From the NCBI GenBank assembly GCA_032881465.1, contig CP126168.1, positions 2,977,501 through 3,041,500 on the forward strand: 64,000 bases of DNA, read 5' to 3'. The position numbers were made by a program, and so were the translations under genes. The notes beneath the pieces are model-generated. The model was not told where the DNA came from and ran no database searches. It was given only the letters and a program-made list of their open reading frames with translations. Position 1 is the stretch's first letter. Every line of letters begins with the position of its first letter. Below are positions 6,842 to 17,893 of the stretch, one piece after another. This DNA comes from Parvibaculaceae bacterium PLY_AMNH_Bact1 (GTDB lineage: Bacteria > Pseudomonadota > Alphaproteobacteria > Parvibaculales > Parvibaculaceae).

Positions 6842-9445
6842 TTACTCAGCTGCCTGCGCGGCAATTGCTCGGCCATTGATCACAAGACCATCAGGCCCTG
6901 CAGAAACAGGCACCGTCTCGCCATCCTTCACCACGCCTTCCAACAGCAAGTCCGCAAGCGGGTCCTGCACATTGCGCTGAATGACCCGCTTCAAAGGCCG
7001 CGCCCCATAAACCGGGTCATAGCCTTTATCCGCAAGCCAGCTGCGCGCTGCTTCGTCCAGTTCCAGAACAATCTTCCGGTCGACGAGCAATGCATCAAGA
7101 CGCTGCATCTGAATGTCGACAATGCCGTCCATCTGCTCCCGCGTGAGACGATGAAATAGCAAAATCTCATCCAGCCGGTTCAGGAACTCAGGCCGGAAGC
7201 GGCTACGCACCACATCCATCACCTGGTCCCGCACAGCCTCTGTATCATCACCTGCCTCCTGGTCAGCAAGGAATTCAGAGCCGAGATTGGAGGTCATGAT
7301 GATGAGCGTATTCTTGAAGTCGACCGTGCGGCCCTGCCCGTCTGTCAGACGGCCATCATCAAGCACCTGCAACAACACATTGAAGACATCCGGATGGGCT
7401 TTCTCGATCTCATCAAAAAGCACCACCTGATAAGGCCGCCGCCGCACTGCCTCGGTGAGCGCACCACCTTCCTCATAGCCAACATAGCCCGGAGGCGCCC
7501 CGATGAGACGCGAGACAGAATGTTTCTCCATATATTCCGACATGTCGAGACGACAAATCGCCTGGTCATCATCGAAGAGGAAGTCCGCAAGCGTCTTGGT
7601 GAGCTCCGTCTTACCGACACCGGTGGGCCCGAGGAACATGAAGGACCCGATCGGCCGTGATGGATCTTGAAGACCCGCACGGGACCGGCGAACGGCCCGC
7701 GACACAGCGCTCACAGCTTCTGCCTGTCCGATGACGCGCGCAGATAGCTCCTTCTCCATCTCAAGCAGCTTCTCACGCTCGCCTTCCAGCATCTTATCGA
7801 CCGGAATACCCGTCCAGCGGGAGACGACTTGCGCCACATGGCTCGCAGTCACGGTCTCTTCGACCATGCCCTCACCTGGTTCCGCGTCTTCACTTTCAGA
7901 CAGTCGCTTCTCAAGCTCTGGGATCACACCGTAAGAGAGCTCACTCGCCCGCTCCAGATTGCCACTCCGTTGGGCCTGGACAAGCTCGTTACGCGCCGCA
8001 TCCAGTTCCTCTTGAACTTTCTGCGCCTGGCCGAGCTTATCTTTCTCCCGCTGCCAGACGGATGTGACGGACGCAGACTTAGACTCAAGATCCGCGAGAT
8101 CTGATTCGAGTTTCTCCAGCCGGTCCTTGCTGGCGCTGTCGGTTTCTTTCTTCAGCGCCTCCCGCTCTATCTTGAGCTGAATGATGCGCCGATCAAGTTC
8201 GTCCAGTTCCTCTGGCTTGCTGTCCACCTGCATCCGCAACCGACTGCCCGCCTCGTCCATCAGGTCAATGGCCTTGTCAGGCAGGAAGCGATCCGAAATA
8301 TAGCGGTCCGACAGGGTCGCGGATGAGACAAGCGCCGCATCAGAAATCCGAACCCCATGGTGGAGCTCATATTTCTCTTTCAGGCCACGCAGAATGGAGA
8401 TCGTATCTTCCACCGTCGGCTCTTCCACCATGACAGGCTGGAACCGGCGGGCAAGTGCGGCATCTTTTTCCACATGTTTGCGATACTCATCAAGCGTTGT
8501 CGCGCCCACACAGTGAAGTTCACCACGTGCTAGTGCTGGCTTGAGCAAATTGGACGCATCCATCGCCCCGTCTGTTTTGCCCGCACCCACAAGCGTATGC
8601 ATCTCATCAATGAAGAGAATGATCCCGCCATCAGCCGAACTCACTTCACTCAGCACCGCTTTCAGGCGCTCTTCAAATTCACCGCGATATTTTGCACCGG
8701 CGATCAGCGCACCCATGTCGAGGGACAGGAGCTTTTTGTCCCGCAAGCTTTCGGGCACATCTCCATCAACGATTCGCAGCGCCAGGCCTTCCGCGATGGC
8801 GGTCTTACCCACGCCGGGCTCGCCAATGAGCACCGGATTATTTTTCGTCCGACGCGACAAGACCTGCACGGAGCGACGAATCTCTTCATCCCGCCCGATG
8901 ACCGGATCAAGCTTGCCGTTTTCTGCATCTTCAGTGAGGTCTCGCGCATATTTTTTGAGCGCATCATAGGCGTCTTCCGCCGATGCACTGTCCGCTGTTC
9001 GTCCTTTGCGCACTGAATTAATTGCCTCGTTGAGAGCCTGCGCTGTCACGCCGGCATTTTTCAAAATACCAGCTGATGCTGCGCCTTGTTCAATGGCCAA
9101 GGCCAGCAATAGTCGCTCAGCGGTTACATAGGAATCGCCAGCCTTTTTGGCGACCTGTTCCGCCTGGTCGAAAACGCGAGCAGTTTCTGGTGCGAGATAA
9201 ATCTGACCCGCGCCATCCCCTTCAACTTTGGGCATCTTGCCAAGCTCAAGCTCAACCGCTTCAAGCGCCGCGTCAGGCCGACCACCGGCCGCACGGATGA
9301 GATTGGCCGCCAGGCCTTCTTCATCATCCAATAAAACTTTGAGAAGATGTTCCGGTGTGAACCGCTGATGTCCGGAACGCAATGCCAGCCCCTGCGCTGA
9401 CTGAACGAAGCCGCGGCTTCGGTCTGTATATTTTTCAAGATCCAT
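6842..9445 (-). CDS. clpB: ATP-dependent chaperone ClpB
   Basis: 867-aa Hsp100 disaggregase that, with DnaK, extracts polypeptides from aggregates in the cytoplasm. Visible: Clp N-domain (2-150), AAA1 with Walker A GEPGVGKT, the long ClpB middle coiled coil (about 400-530, rich in Glu/Lys), AAA2 with GPTGVGKT and the sensor motif GARPLKR. The frame opens at 9502, but the family start [12 protein letters not shown] is at 9445, after a G-rich ribosome site. Followed by a strong terminator. No convincing sigma-32 promoter was found by eye. Confidence 0.97.
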   Translation of the reverse strand: MDLEKYTDRSRGFVQSAQGLALRSGHQRFTPEHLLKVLLDDEEGLAANLIRAAGGRPDAALEAVELELGKMPKVEGDGAGQIYLAPETARVFDQAEQVAKKAGDSYVTAERLLLALAIEQGAASAGILKNAGVTAQALNEAINSVRKGRTADSASAEDAYDALKKYARDLTEDAENGKLDPVIGRDEEIRRSVQVLSRRTKNNPVLIGEPGVGKTAIAEGLALRIVDGDVPESLRDKKLLSLDMGALIAGAKYRGEFEERLKAVLSEVSSADGGIILFIDEMHTLVGAGKTDGAMDASNLLKPALARGELHCVGATTLDEYRKHVEKDAALARRFQPVMVEEPTVEDTISILRGLKEKYELHHGVRISDAALVSSATLSDRYISDRFLPDKAIDLMDEAGSRLRMQVDSKPEELDELDRRIIQLKIEREALKKETDSASKDRLEKLESDLADLESKSASVTSVWQREKDKLGQAQKVQEELDAARNELVQAQRSGNLERASELSYGVIPELEKRLSESEDAEPGEGMVEETVTASHVAQVVSRWTGIPVDKMLEGEREKLLEMEKELSARVIGQAEAVSAVSRAVRRSRAGLQDPSRPIGSFMFLGPTGVGKTELTKTLADFLFDDDQAICRLDMSEYMEKHSVSRLIGAPPGYVGYEEGGALTEAVRRRPYQVVLFDEIEKAHPDVFNVLLQVLDDGRLTDGQGRTVDFKNTLIIMTSNLGSEFLADQEAGDDTEAVRDQVMDVVRSRFRPEFLNRLDEILLFHRLTREQMDGIVDIQMQRLDALLVDRKIVLELDEAARSWLADKGYDPVYGARPLKRVIQRNVQDPLADLLLEGVVKDGETVPVSAGPDGLVINGRAIAAQAAE

Positions 9446-9747
9446 CTGGACCCCCATTTCAAGCACGCACCGCTTGCCCCATTTGCCAAACTGGCAGGCC
9501 ACAAACGTACGCCTCAGCCATCTAACCGTCGGAACACTGAACCCAGAGCCCGCTAGGCGAAATGGCTTAGATCAAGACCAAACGCGATTGCACGGGCAGA
9601 AGTATGCCGCACAAACCGTTGACGACCTTCTTATGAAGCATCGACTTGAAATATATGGGTGTGACATCCGGGCAACACAAGAGGAAGCCCAGATCAATCA
9701 TCAAAAAAATCGCTGAAACCAGCCGTAAAAGCCGAACACGCGCCGAA
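9446..9747. other. Intergenic region between DUF4167 gene and clpB
   Basis: About 300 bp with no supported gene; short open frames here have no ribosome site or recognisable product. It must hold the clpB promoter, but I could not find a clear -35/-10 or heat-shock promoter pair. Confidence 0.5.
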
Positions 9748-10317
9748 TTACGCGGGCACGTCTTCTGATGCAGGCTTGTCATCGCCCCCATCTGAATCTG
9801 AGTCAGATTTGGCTTTGGCTGGAGCGCGCCGACGCCGGGGAGCCCGACGACGTGGGGCTGGTTTTTCTTCCCCATCACCATCAGCCGCATCGCTTTCAGC
9901 AACGGCCTCTTCAGTCTCAGGTTTCTCAGCTACCTCTGCGGCAGTCTGATCGTCTGCACCGGAATCTTCACCATTCGCCCGGCCATTGCCGCCCCGAGCC
10001 TGACCTTCACGACCTTGGCCATCACGGCCTTGGTTGTCCTGACGGTTCTGGCTTTCTTGGCGATTCTGTTCCTGCTGCGCCTGAGCAGCAACAATCAGCC
10101 GGTGATAATGCTCGGCATGCTGGAAATAGCTTTCCGACGCAATGCGGTCACCCGACGACTGCGCATCACGCGCCAGCGCCTGATACTTCTCGTAAATATG
10201 GCTCGCCGTGCCACGGATTTTTACGTCCGGCCCGTTGCTTTCCATACTCCGGCTAAGGGGATTTTGTGGTTTGCGTCCGCGCCCACGAGAGCGCTTCTGG
10301 TTTTGGCCCTGCCTCAT
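9748..10317 (-). CDS. DUF4167 domain protein
   Basis: 189 aa. The N-terminal ~85 residues are the conserved DUF4167 core (basic RGRGRKPQNPLSRS, then NGPDVKIRGTA and HAEHYHRL), typical of alphaproteobacteria. The remainder is low complexity: Gln/Asn/Arg-rich, then acidic, ending in an Arg/Ala-rich tail (APRRRRAPAK). Basic ends suggest nucleic-acid binding; function unestablished. Start ATG 10317 preferred over 10359: CGGAG is just upstream and the family begins MRQGQN. Neighbours prmC-prfA and clpB are the usual ones for this family. Confidence 0.88.
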   Translation of the reverse strand: MRQGQNQKRSRGRGRKPQNPLSRSMESNGPDVKIRGTASHIYEKYQALARDAQSSGDRIASESYFQHAEHYHRLIVAAQAQQEQNRQESQNRQDNQGRDGQGREGQARGGNGRANGEDSGADDQTAAEVAEKPETEEAVAESDAADGDGEEKPAPRRRAPRRRRAPAKAKSDSDSDGGDDKPASEDVPA

Positions 10318-10717
10318 ATCACTCCGGCTCTGTTTACCAGTTGAAAATACACCGTCCATAGCGACCCAGCGGCTCGTTTCTGCGCATCTGCAGACAAAGC
10401 CACAAGACTAAATCTCGCCAGGACTAAGCGATTGCCCTTCTATGTGTGCCCGTTTTAAAGGCCTACACACTGACCCAACCCATGCTCAACACGCCCCATC
10501 AACAGACGGGACAGAAGTCATGAAAGAATGTTCCAGACGCTCAAGCTACAATTTCCACAGCTAGATGACGTCCAATGGGGCTTGCCACCATATTCTGCCC
10601 CTGCCCCTCATCTCCAGCCAAACCGGTCCCTACCGGCAGCGAAATGTGTCTAGAGGCTTGATTCTCTTCAAGGAACCTACCCTCTGAGCGCTCCATGTCC
10701 AAATGTTTTTTTGGATT
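10318..10717. other. Intergenic region upstream of the DUF4167 gene
   Basis: 400 bp between prmC and the DUF4167 gene. I see no ORF with a ribosome site, no tRNA-like fold and no hairpin with a T tract; a promoter for the DUF4167 gene is expected but none stands out. Confidence 0.5.
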
Positions 10718-11593
10718 TCACATTCCGCGTTTCACCTTGAGGACCCTGGGAATACCCGCAAGGTCTGAATGAAGCCCACAAACCTCAAGGCCCACACCTG
10801 CTGCAATCCCGGATACATCGTCCGACTGCCCAATACCCAGCTCCCAAAAGGCCACCCCCGCCGGGGCTAAAAGGCGCTGTGTTTCCCGCGCGATCTCCTG
10901 ATACGCGGTCAGGCCATCATCGCCCCCATCCAGGGCAGTCATGGGATCATGCTCCCGCACTTCCTGCGACAAGCCAGCAATATCAGCCGACGGGATATAG
11001 GGAGGATTTGAAACAATCAGATCAAAGGGGCGGTCCAGCCCTGCGCCCCAATTGCCAATGCTGAACGTCACCCGATCTGCAAGACCAAGCTGTTCTGCAT
11101 TATGCGTCGCCGCCTCGACGGCTTCGGGAGCACAATCAATGCCGCGCCCTCGCGCATTTGGTAGTTCGGAGAGTAGTGCCAACAGCAAACATCCCGTCCC
11201 GGTCCCCAAATCAAGAATACTGCTGGGAGCCCCCCTCGCCGTCACATGATCAAGAACCGCCTCCACCAATGTCTCACTGTCTGGGCGCGGATCCAGCGTC
11301 GCACCATTGAGTGAGAAGGTGAGGCCCCAGAATTCACGATGACCCAAAATGCGCGAAACAGGTTCACCAGAAAGGCGGCGGTCCACATAGGCCTTCAATA
11401 GTTCAAGGCTTGGATCAGCAATCAACTGATCGGGATCAGCAATCAGCGCGACTTCATCGACCTGCGTCGCTGCGGCCATGAGAAGCCGCGCGTCGAGCTC
11501 GGCGGAAGGAATATCGGCAGCGCGAAACTGGTCAAGAAGATCACGATAGACGACACCTCGCGGCACAGCGCCTGGATGCCCGTCGGCACTCAC
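10718..11593 (-). CDS. prmC: Release factor glutamine methyltransferase PrmC
   Basis: 291 aa. Methylates the Gln of the GGQ motif in class 1 release factors. N-terminal helical domain (to ~90), then a SAM-dependent methyltransferase domain with motif [16 protein letters not shown] and the diagnostic [13 protein letters not shown] start at 11593 overlaps the prfA stop as GTGA, so it is translationally coupled to its own substrate's gene, a common arrangement. Confidence 0.96.
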   Translation of the reverse strand: MSADGHPGAVPRGVVYRDLLDQFRAADIPSAELDARLLMAAATQVDEVALIADPDQLIADPSLELLKAYVDRRLSGEPVSRILGHREFWGLTFSLNGATLDPRPDSETLVEAVLDHVTARGAPSSILDLGTGTGCLLLALLSELPNARGRGIDCAPEAVEAATHNAEQLGLADRVTFSIGNWGAGLDRPFDLIVSNPPYIPSADIAGLSQEVREHDPMTALDGGDDGLTAYQEIARETQRLLAPAGVAFWELGIGQSDDVSGIAAGVGLEVCGLHSDLAGIPRVLKVKRGM

Positions 11594-12663
11594 GCTTCGC
11601 TCTCTTCTCCCAGAGCGGCAAGACGCGCCGCCTGATCCTCAGCAATGAGCGCATCAATCAGCTCAGCAGCACCATCGCCTTCGATGATTTTATCAAGCTT
11701 GTGCAGCGTCAGATTGATCCGGTGGTCCGTCACACGGCCTTGCGGAAAATTGTAGGTCCGAATGCGTTCAGACCGATCCCCGGAGCCCACCTGACCCTTC
11801 CGGTCATCTGCCCGTTCTTTCGCCGCCCGTTCCCGCTCCGCATCATAAAGACGCGCCCGCAAGATCTTCAGCGCCTTCGCTTTGTTTTTGTGCTGCGACT
11901 TCTCATCCTGCTGTTGCACCACAAGACCGGTGGGAAGGTGGGTAATCCGCACCGCACTGTCTGTTGTGTTGACGTGCTGACCACCAGCCCCACTTGCACG
12001 GAACACATCAATGCGGATGTCTTTGTCTTCAATCTCAATATCAACTTCTTCGGGCTCAGGAAGCACAGCAACCGTCGCCGCCGACGTGTGGATACGCCCT
12101 CCGGACTCAGTTGTCGGCACCCGCTGCACCCGGTGAACACCAGATTCGAACTTGAGCTTTGCAAAGACACCCTTACCGCTGATAGAGGCAGTGATCTCCT
12201 TAAAGCCACCAACATCCCCGGCTGAAATCGACACGGGCTCTACTTTCCAGCCCTGTGATTGCGCATACCGCTCATACATGCGGTAAAGATCGCCTGCAAA
12301 AAGTGCGGCTTCATCCCCGCCCGTTCCCGCACGCACTTCCAAAATGACATTGAGCTCATCTGCTGCATCTTTCGGGAGCAGCAGGATTTGCATTTCCTGT
12401 TCAAGCTTCGGCAACGTGTCCGCGAGAGCATCCAGCTCCTCTCGGGCCATCTCCGCCATTTCAGGATCGCCAAGCATTTCTTTTGCGTCCTGCTCCGCGC
12501 GACGCGCCTCGCCAAGGCCCCGCGCTGCTTCCGCAACAGGCTGCAGCTCTGCAAATTCTTTTGAAAGCGCTACAAAACGGTCCGGCGAGACGTCGGCATT
12601 CATCTCTGCCTGAACAGCATCAAAACGATCGAGGACTTTTGCGAGTTTTTCGTGAGGGATCAT
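11590..12663 (-). CDS. prfA: Peptide chain release factor 1
   Basis: 357 aa, RF1 reading UAA and UAG. GGQ motif in [19 protein letters not shown] (about 222-240), which positions the catalytic Gln at the peptidyl-transferase centre; stop-codon recognition loop in domain 2 ([18 protein letters not shown]). Length typical. Leads the prfA-prmC pair. Confidence 0.97.
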   Translation of the reverse strand: MIPHEKLAKVLDRFDAVQAEMNADVSPDRFVALSKEFAELQPVAEAARGLGEARRAEQDAKEMLGDPEMAEMAREELDALADTLPKLEQEMQILLLPKDAADELNVILEVRAGTGGDEAALFAGDLYRMYERYAQSQGWKVEPVSISAGDVGGFKEITASISGKGVFAKLKFESGVHRVQRVPTTESGGRIHTSAATVAVLPEPEEVDIEIEDKDIRIDVFRASGAGGQHVNTTDSAVRITHLPTGLVVQQQDEKSQHKNKAKALKILRARLYDAERERAAKERADDRKGQVGSGDRSERIRTYNFPQGRVTDHRINLTLHKLDKIIEGDGAAELIDALIAEDQAARLAALGEESEA

Positions 12664-12717
12664 GGGTCAGGCAGCCGATGTAAGAAGAGCAGGAAATCAA
12701 AGATAGACGGTTCCCAG

Positions 12718-13869
12718 CTAATCCCCCGCGAGGACTGCAGGCGCGCCTTCTTTCGCGGCATCTTCTGATGCACGTGCTTCCTCAATCTCGGCCGCTTTCT
12801 CTTCAACGAGTTCAACCAGATGATCAACCATCTTATCATTGGTCATTTTGTGATCTGGAAGCCCGCGCAGATAGACCATACCGGACCCAGCCCCGCCGCC
12901 TGTAAACCCAATGTCGGTTTGGGAGGCTTCGCCCGGCCCGTTCACAACGCAACCGATAACCGACAGCGACATGGACGTGGAAATATGCGCCAGCCGCTCT
13001 TCAAGAATCGAGACGGTCTCAATCACATTAAAGCCCTGACGTGCACAAGACGGACAGGAAATGATGGTCACACCACGGTGTCTCAGGTTAAGCGATTTGA
13101 GAATTTCAAAACCCGCTTTGATTTCTTCGACAGGGTCCGCCGATAAGGACACCCGGATCGTATCCCCAATCCCTGCCCATAGAAGCGAGCCCATACCAAT
13201 GGCAGACTTTACGGTCCCGCTCATCAGCCCGCCCGCTTCGGTAATCCCGAGATGAAGAGGACAATCAACGGCGTCCGCCAGCCCTTGATAGGCAGCTACC
13301 GTCATAAAGACATCAGAGGCTTTGACGCTGATTTTATATTCGTGGAAATCATTCTCTTCGAGCAGCCGGACATGCTCCAGCGCACTTTCCACCATAGCAT
13401 CGGGACAGGGCTCACCATACTTCTCGAGAAGGTGACGCTCCAAAGACCCGGCATTCACGCCAATGCGAATGGAACAGCCATGGTCCTTTGCCGCCTGCAC
13501 CACTTCCCGCACCCGTTCGGCAGAACCGATATTGCCAGGATTGATGCGAAGACAAGCAGCGCCTGCTTCAGCAGCTTCCAGGGCGCGTTTGTAGTGGAAA
13601 TGGATGTCCGCGACGATCGGCACCTCGGCCGCGCGAACAATTTCTTTAAGTGCAGCCGTTGAAGGCTCATCAGGGCAAGACACCCGAACAATGTCCGCGC
13701 CCGCATCCTCAAGCTGCCGGATCTGATCAATCGTAGCACCCGCATCAGATGTAGGTGTATTGGTCATTGATTGAACGGCAATCGGCGCGTCACCCCCGAT
13801 TGGAACAGGGCCGACATGGATCTGACGGCATTTCCGCCGTTCAATATCACGCCAGGGACGAATACTCAT
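12718..13869 (-). CDS. ispG: 4-hydroxy-3-methylbut-2-enyl diphosphate synthase (IspG/GcpE)
   Basis: 383 aa from ATG 13869 (family start [13 protein letters not shown]). Reduces MEcPP to HMBPP in the MEP isoprenoid pathway, using a [4Fe-4S] cluster; ligands visible in [12 protein letters not shown] and [10 protein letters not shown]. The TIM-barrel half ([14 protein letters not shown] onwards) is intact. The tail after the core is acidic/Ala-rich. No clear Shine-Dalgarno precedes the chosen ATG; a GTG at 13887 is the alternative. Confidence 0.95.
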   Translation of the reverse strand: MSIRPWRDIERRKCRQIHVGPVPIGGDAPIAVQSMTNTPTSDAGATIDQIRQLEDAGADIVRVSCPDEPSTAALKEIVRAAEVPIVADIHFHYKRALEAAEAGAACLRINPGNIGSAERVREVVQAAKDHGCSIRIGVNAGSLERHLLEKYGEPCPDAMVESALEHVRLLEENDFHEYKISVKASDVFMTVAAYQGLADAVDCPLHLGITEAGGLMSGTVKSAIGMGSLLWAGIGDTIRVSLSADPVEEIKAGFEILKSLNLRHRGVTIISCPSCARQGFNVIETVSILEERLAHISTSMSLSVIGCVVNGPGEASQTDIGFTGGGAGSGMVYLRGLPDHKMTNDKMVDHLVELVEEKAAEIEEARASEDAAKEGAPAVLAGD

Positions 13870-14071
13870 GTCAGTCTGCCATTTCACCTGAAAAGAGGGA
13901 CTGGGCTTCTATAGCAAATGCCGGAGCGGTTTTCAGGAAAAGTGCCAAATTAGATTTTGGGGTTTTCCGCCAAAAAGCCGCAGCGAAAACGCGGCAAAAA
14001 GACCCCCCGATCCCCAGCACGGAAGGGGGCATCAGCAAGAGTTGCGACATCAATTCGCAATAGGTTGGGGC

Positions 14072-15208
14072 TCAGCGGCGCAACAGATCGTCAGGATTGA
14101 GCGACTTTCCTGTCAGGACCAGACCTGAGGGTCCAGCAGCGCCCAAAAGCGCCCCATCAACAAAGACCTCAAAAGCGCCTGCGTCCCGTGCAACCAAAAT
14201 AGCGCCGGCATCTACCGGGGCCCGATACATTTCACCCTCAGCCATTGTCTGATTGAGAAGAACGGAGCCGTCTCCTGCTTCGATACGAAGCCAGGCCTGT
14301 TTCAAAGCGCGAACAGTCACCCGCGCGCCTTCATTCTCAAGGCCATAAACACGAGCACCACCAACAGCCAGTGCCAGATCATCAGCAATCACGACCGCTG
14401 GTTCTTCGCCAGACGGCGGTGTGGTCGGCGTCAATGCTGCAACATCAATTTCGTTCGCAGCCGGTTCGATCGCAGATGCCGCTGGCGTTCCCTCAGCAAT
14501 TGGCGCCACAGCCGCAGGCTCAACAAGAGGTGTGTCGGCAATCGGCTGGCTGATCACTGGAATATCACGCGTACTACCGGCCGCAGACGCACTGTCACCC
14601 GCAAGACTGGTGACCGGTTCTGCGCGGGCAATATCCGGTTCAGCTGCAGACGGCTGAGCAATAGTGGTTGAAGCAAGACCAAGACGTTCAGGTACGGGCG
14701 GAACTCGCTCCGTCACCATCCGGTCTGCCGAAACAGACAGGAGCCAGGCACCATAAACACCGGCGCCAAGCAAAATTGCCAGTATGAACAGAGAGCCTCT
14801 GGGAAGCCGCGCATCCTGGCGGACATCTTGATATGCATGTTGGCCGAGGTTCGTTTCCTCGGTCTCAGTCTCAGATTTGTAGAGAGCGACCATTTCTGCG
14901 GCATCCAGCCCAAGATATACCGCATAGGTGCGCACAAAACCGATGGCATAAGCCCGGCCAGGCAGATCATCGTGGCGACTTTCTTCGAGAGCTTCCAGGT
15001 AAGGGCGGCGAATCCGGAGCTTATCAGACACCGATTTGAGGTCTTCACCCGTCTTTAGCCGTGCTTTCCGCAGCACGGTTCCAGCCTCTTCACCATCTAG
15101 TGGCGTGTCTGCTGTGATATCACGCAGGTGAATACGTCGACCTTCCTCACCACCTTCAGCGGCAGCGGAAAACTTCGTCACAGTCGTCTTTTCAGTTTCC
15201 GAATTCAT
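14072..15208 (-). CDS. RodZ-like helix-turn-helix membrane protein (DUF4115)
   Basis: 378 aa. An N-terminal HTH_25 domain (about 38-110: VLRKARLKTGEDLKSVSDKL, then RPYLEALEESR), a transmembrane segment (about 132-150), a long Ala/Pro/Thr-rich periplasmic linker, and a C-terminal DUF4115 domain (VTVRALKQAWLRIEAGDGS). This is the architecture of RodZ, which links MreB to the elongasome, though alphaproteobacterial members are divergent. Start 15208 chosen over 15274 for its GGGAAGG ribosome site. Upstream neighbour of ispG, as often seen. Confidence 0.85.
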   Translation of the reverse strand: MNSETEKTTVTKFSAAAEGGEEGRRIHLRDITADTPLDGEEAGTVLRKARLKTGEDLKSVSDKLRIRRPYLEALEESRHDDLPGRAYAIGFVRTYAVYLGLDAAEMVALYKSETETEETNLGQHAYQDVRQDARLPRGSLFILAILLGAGVYGAWLLSVSADRMVTERVPPVPERLGLASTTIAQPSAAEPDIARAEPVTSLAGDSASAAGSTRDIPVISQPIADTPLVEPAAVAPIAEGTPAASAIEPAANEIDVAALTPTTPPSGEEPAVVIADDLALAVGGARVYGLENEGARVTVRALKQAWLRIEAGDGSVLLNQTMAEGEMYRAPVDAGAILVARDAGAFEVFVDGALLGAAGPSGLVLTGKSLNPDDLLRR

Positions 15209-15261
15209 CGGCCTTCCCGGTCTCGCAGTCTGGTGCGAGTTTTTGGTCTCTTCTAAGCGGT

Positions 15262-15450
15262 TCACACCGCCCAATCCATTGCTTCCAACTCTGGATGTGA
15301 CCCGCGCAAAATTTGCAAAGCATGGTCAATAGAAAAACCCAGAAAAACAGCCACTTTTAGACCGTCTGAACCTGAATTCCCCTCATCCGGAGACATCATA
15401 TGCGTCAACATCTCGTCAGAATAATGACGCGGCACAATACTAAGCCCCAA
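15262..15450 (-). CDS. Hypothetical small protein (doubtful)
   Basis: A 62-codon frame from a TTG at 15450 (or ATG 15411, 49 codons) in the ptsP-rodZ gap. The product has one mildly hydrophobic stretch (LKVAVFLGFSIDHAL) and no recognised domain. Neither start has a strong ribosome site. It may be just untranslated leader of the rodZ-like gene. Confidence 0.25.
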   Translation of the reverse strand: MGLSIVPRHYSDEMLTHMMSPDEGNSGSDGLKVAVFLGFSIDHALQILRGSHPELEAMDWAV

Positions 15451-15532
15451 TTGTGCCTATCTGATGGTTAAATAAATCAAAAGATGTGAGGTCCTGCAAA
15501 TAAAGAGTTGCTCTGCATACGGCAAATTCTTC

Positions 15533-17791
15533 TTAAATTGCAATTCCTTGAGCATCAGCATAGTCGCGAAGGGCATCTCGGACACTCGCATCTGGAAGGC
15601 TGTAGAGGCCTTCCATGAAACTTTCAAGATCTGCCACATTCAGAGACCGGACCATCATTTTCACCGGTCCAATGGCTGCCGGGGACATCGAAATGGTGCG
15701 AAGCCCCAGGCCGAGCAGCGCCATCGCCTCCAGCGGGTTTCCGGCCATTTCACCACAAAGCGATAGCGGAACATCATGGCGGGCGCATATCAGCACCACC
15801 TGACGCAGGAAATTGAGCGCACCGGGGCTCAGAAGGTCATAGCGGTTCGCGACCCGCGGATTCCCGCGGTCACTGGCAAACAGAAACTGGATCAGATCAT
15901 TGCTGCCAATGGACACAAAATCCACCTTAGGAAGCAGCGCCTCCATCTGCCAGAACAGAGCCGGGACTTCCAGCATGGTTCCGACAGCAACGGAACGAGG
16001 CTTTTCCCGACCGTGCTGGTCAAGACGCGCAAGCTCTTTGTCCACCAAAGCCCGGGCACGCTCATATTCAGAGACGTCAGCAACCATTGGAAACATGAGA
16101 CGTAAATCACGTCCAACAGCCGCCGAAAGCAAAGCCCTTACCTGGTGTCGCAAGAGCGCTGGGCGATCAAGCGCAATACGGATGGCACGCCACCCTAGCG
16201 CCGGATTTTCCTCTTCCGCCTGTTGCATGTAGGGAAGCATCTTGTCGCCGCCGATATCCAGCGTCCGAAAGACAACCGGCAAGTCACCCGCGCTGGTCAT
16301 CACATCGCTATAAAGCTCCACCTGTTCACGTTGACTGGGAAGCTTTGAAGCGATCATAAATTGCAGCTCGGTGCGGAAGAGACCTATCCCATCTGCCCCA
16401 CTCTCTTCCAAATGCGGCAGGTCGACCATGAGACCAGCATTCACATTGAGTGCTACCTGCACGCCATCCAGCGTTACAGATGGCTCATGACGAATAGCCT
16501 TATATTGTGCCTGGCGCCGCGCGCGGAAACGCGCTTTCTCAGAGTAGGCATCAACAATGTCCTGGCTCGGCCGGACATAAAGCTCGCCCGTATCCCCATC
16601 GACAATGACGGCGTCGCCATCCTCAACCCGGTCGGGAATGCCCTGCGCGCGTCCGATGGCTGCAATACCCAGTGCGCGCGCCACGATGGCAACATGTGCA
16701 TTGGCGGAACCTTCTTCGAGAACCAGACCACGCAGGCGATCCTTCTCATAATCAAGCAGTTCAGCCGGGCCCATATTACGCGCAATAATGATGGCATCTT
16801 CCGGAAGGTCACCGCTCGCCGACGAGAGAGCGACACCGGTCAAGTGGCGCAGGAGACGATTTGCAAGATCATCCAGATCATGCAGCCGGTCCCGCAAATA
16901 AGGATCTGTCTGCCGCATCATCCGCGCCCGCGTATCATTCTGGACGCGCTCGACCGCCGCCTCTGCCGTGAGGCCCGTCTTCACCGCCTCTAACATGCGT
17001 TTAAGCCAGCCCCGGTCATTGGCAAACATGCGATAGGCCTGAAGCACCTCCCGGTGCTCACCTGCATGACTGAGGTCTGAGGTGGTCAACATCTTGTCGA
17101 TAGAGGAGCGCAACTCATAGACGGCTTTTTCAAGCCGCTCTGACTCGACTTCCACATTCTCCGCAATCAATCGCGTCACATGAACGCGCGGCTCATGGAG
17201 AACCGCATGGCCAAGGGCAAGACCGCTAGAAAGAGCCGTACCTTCAAGGTAGTGCGGCTGCTGGGACGCCGAATCCTGACCATCATCGTCGAAGGCAATC
17301 AGATCAGAAGCTGCCGCAAGCTCTGCCAAAACCATCGCGATGGTTTCAAGGGCTTCGACTTCCTCTTCCGAATAATGGCGCATGGTGCGGTTTTGAACCA
17401 CCAGCACGCCAGCGACCCGCCCGGACCGAAGGATCGGAACACCCATGAGGGATTTGTAGATCTCTTCGCCTGTTTCCGGCCGATAGGCAAAGTTCGGATG
17501 TGCCTGCGCGTCCGAGAGATTGAGAGGGCGGGCGTGCGCAGCAATGTCGCCGACGAGGCCGGTGCCGACTTTCAGACGGGTCTTGTGAACCGCAGAAGGT
17601 TTCAGACCCTCAGTCGCATAGAGCTCAAGCTCGGCACCCGACTGCATCAGATAGATCGAGCACACTTCAGCGACCATATTCTGAGCGATCAGGTGCGCCA
17701 CCTGATCAAGGCGCGCCTGCGACTCACTCACCTCAGCCATTGCTTCACGCAAACGGCGCAGGAGAACGCGAGGGCCTGGTGTCCCGGGCAT
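15533..17791 (-). CDS. ptsP: Phosphoenolpyruvate-protein phosphotransferase PtsP (enzyme I-Ntr)
   Basis: 752 aa. N-terminal GAF domain (about 17-160), then enzyme I: the phosphohistidine segment GSANAHVAIVARALG, PEP-binding barrel with the catalytic Cys in LCGEMAGNP and the metal-binding SIGSNDLIQF. First component of the nitrogen phosphotransferase relay PtsP-NPr-EIIA-Ntr, which adjusts potassium, nitrogen and carbon physiology. ATG 17791 has GAGAGG upstream. The usual neighbour lysC precedes it. Confidence 0.95.
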   Translation of the reverse strand: MPGTPGPRVLLRRLREAMAEVSESQARLDQVAHLIAQNMVAEVCSIYLMQSGAELELYATEGLKPSAVHKTRLKVGTGLVGDIAAHARPLNLSDAQAHPNFAYRPETGEEIYKSLMGVPILRSGRVAGVLVVQNRTMRHYSEEEVEALETIAMVLAELAAASDLIAFDDDGQDSASQQPHYLEGTALSSGLALGHAVLHEPRVHVTRLIAENVEVESERLEKAVYELRSSIDKMLTTSDLSHAGEHREVLQAYRMFANDRGWLKRMLEAVKTGLTAEAAVERVQNDTRARMMRQTDPYLRDRLHDLDDLANRLLRHLTGVALSSASGDLPEDAIIIARNMGPAELLDYEKDRLRGLVLEEGSANAHVAIVARALGIAAIGRAQGIPDRVEDGDAVIVDGDTGELYVRPSQDIVDAYSEKARFRARRQAQYKAIRHEPSVTLDGVQVALNVNAGLMVDLPHLEESGADGIGLFRTELQFMIASKLPSQREQVELYSDVMTSAGDLPVVFRTLDIGGDKMLPYMQQAEEENPALGWRAIRIALDRPALLRHQVRALLSAAVGRDLRLMFPMVADVSEYERARALVDKELARLDQHGREKPRSVAVGTMLEVPALFWQMEALLPKVDFVSIGSNDLIQFLFASDRGNPRVANRYDLLSPGALNFLRQVVLICARHDVPLSLCGEMAGNPLEAMALLGLGLRTISMSPAAIGPVKMMVRSLNVADLESFMEGLYSLPDASVRDALRDYADAQGIAI

Positions 17792-17893
17792 CAGGCCACC
17801 TCTCGCAAGGCTAGCCGCACACCCGCAAAGCGGGCTGCAATGATATGCGCCTTCGTAACCGACATCTTGTCTTTCTTATCTAAACGTGCCGTT

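Noticed and set aside
6149-7159. 336-codon plus-strand open frame
   Set aside because: It is antisense to the alpha/beta hydrolase and the clpB 3' end, has no ribosome site or family features, and spans the clpB terminator.
17814-17838. CCCGC-TTT-GCGGG hairpin between lysC and ptsP as a terminator or attenuator
   Set aside because: Short stem without a T tract; lysC and ptsP are probably co-transcribed.
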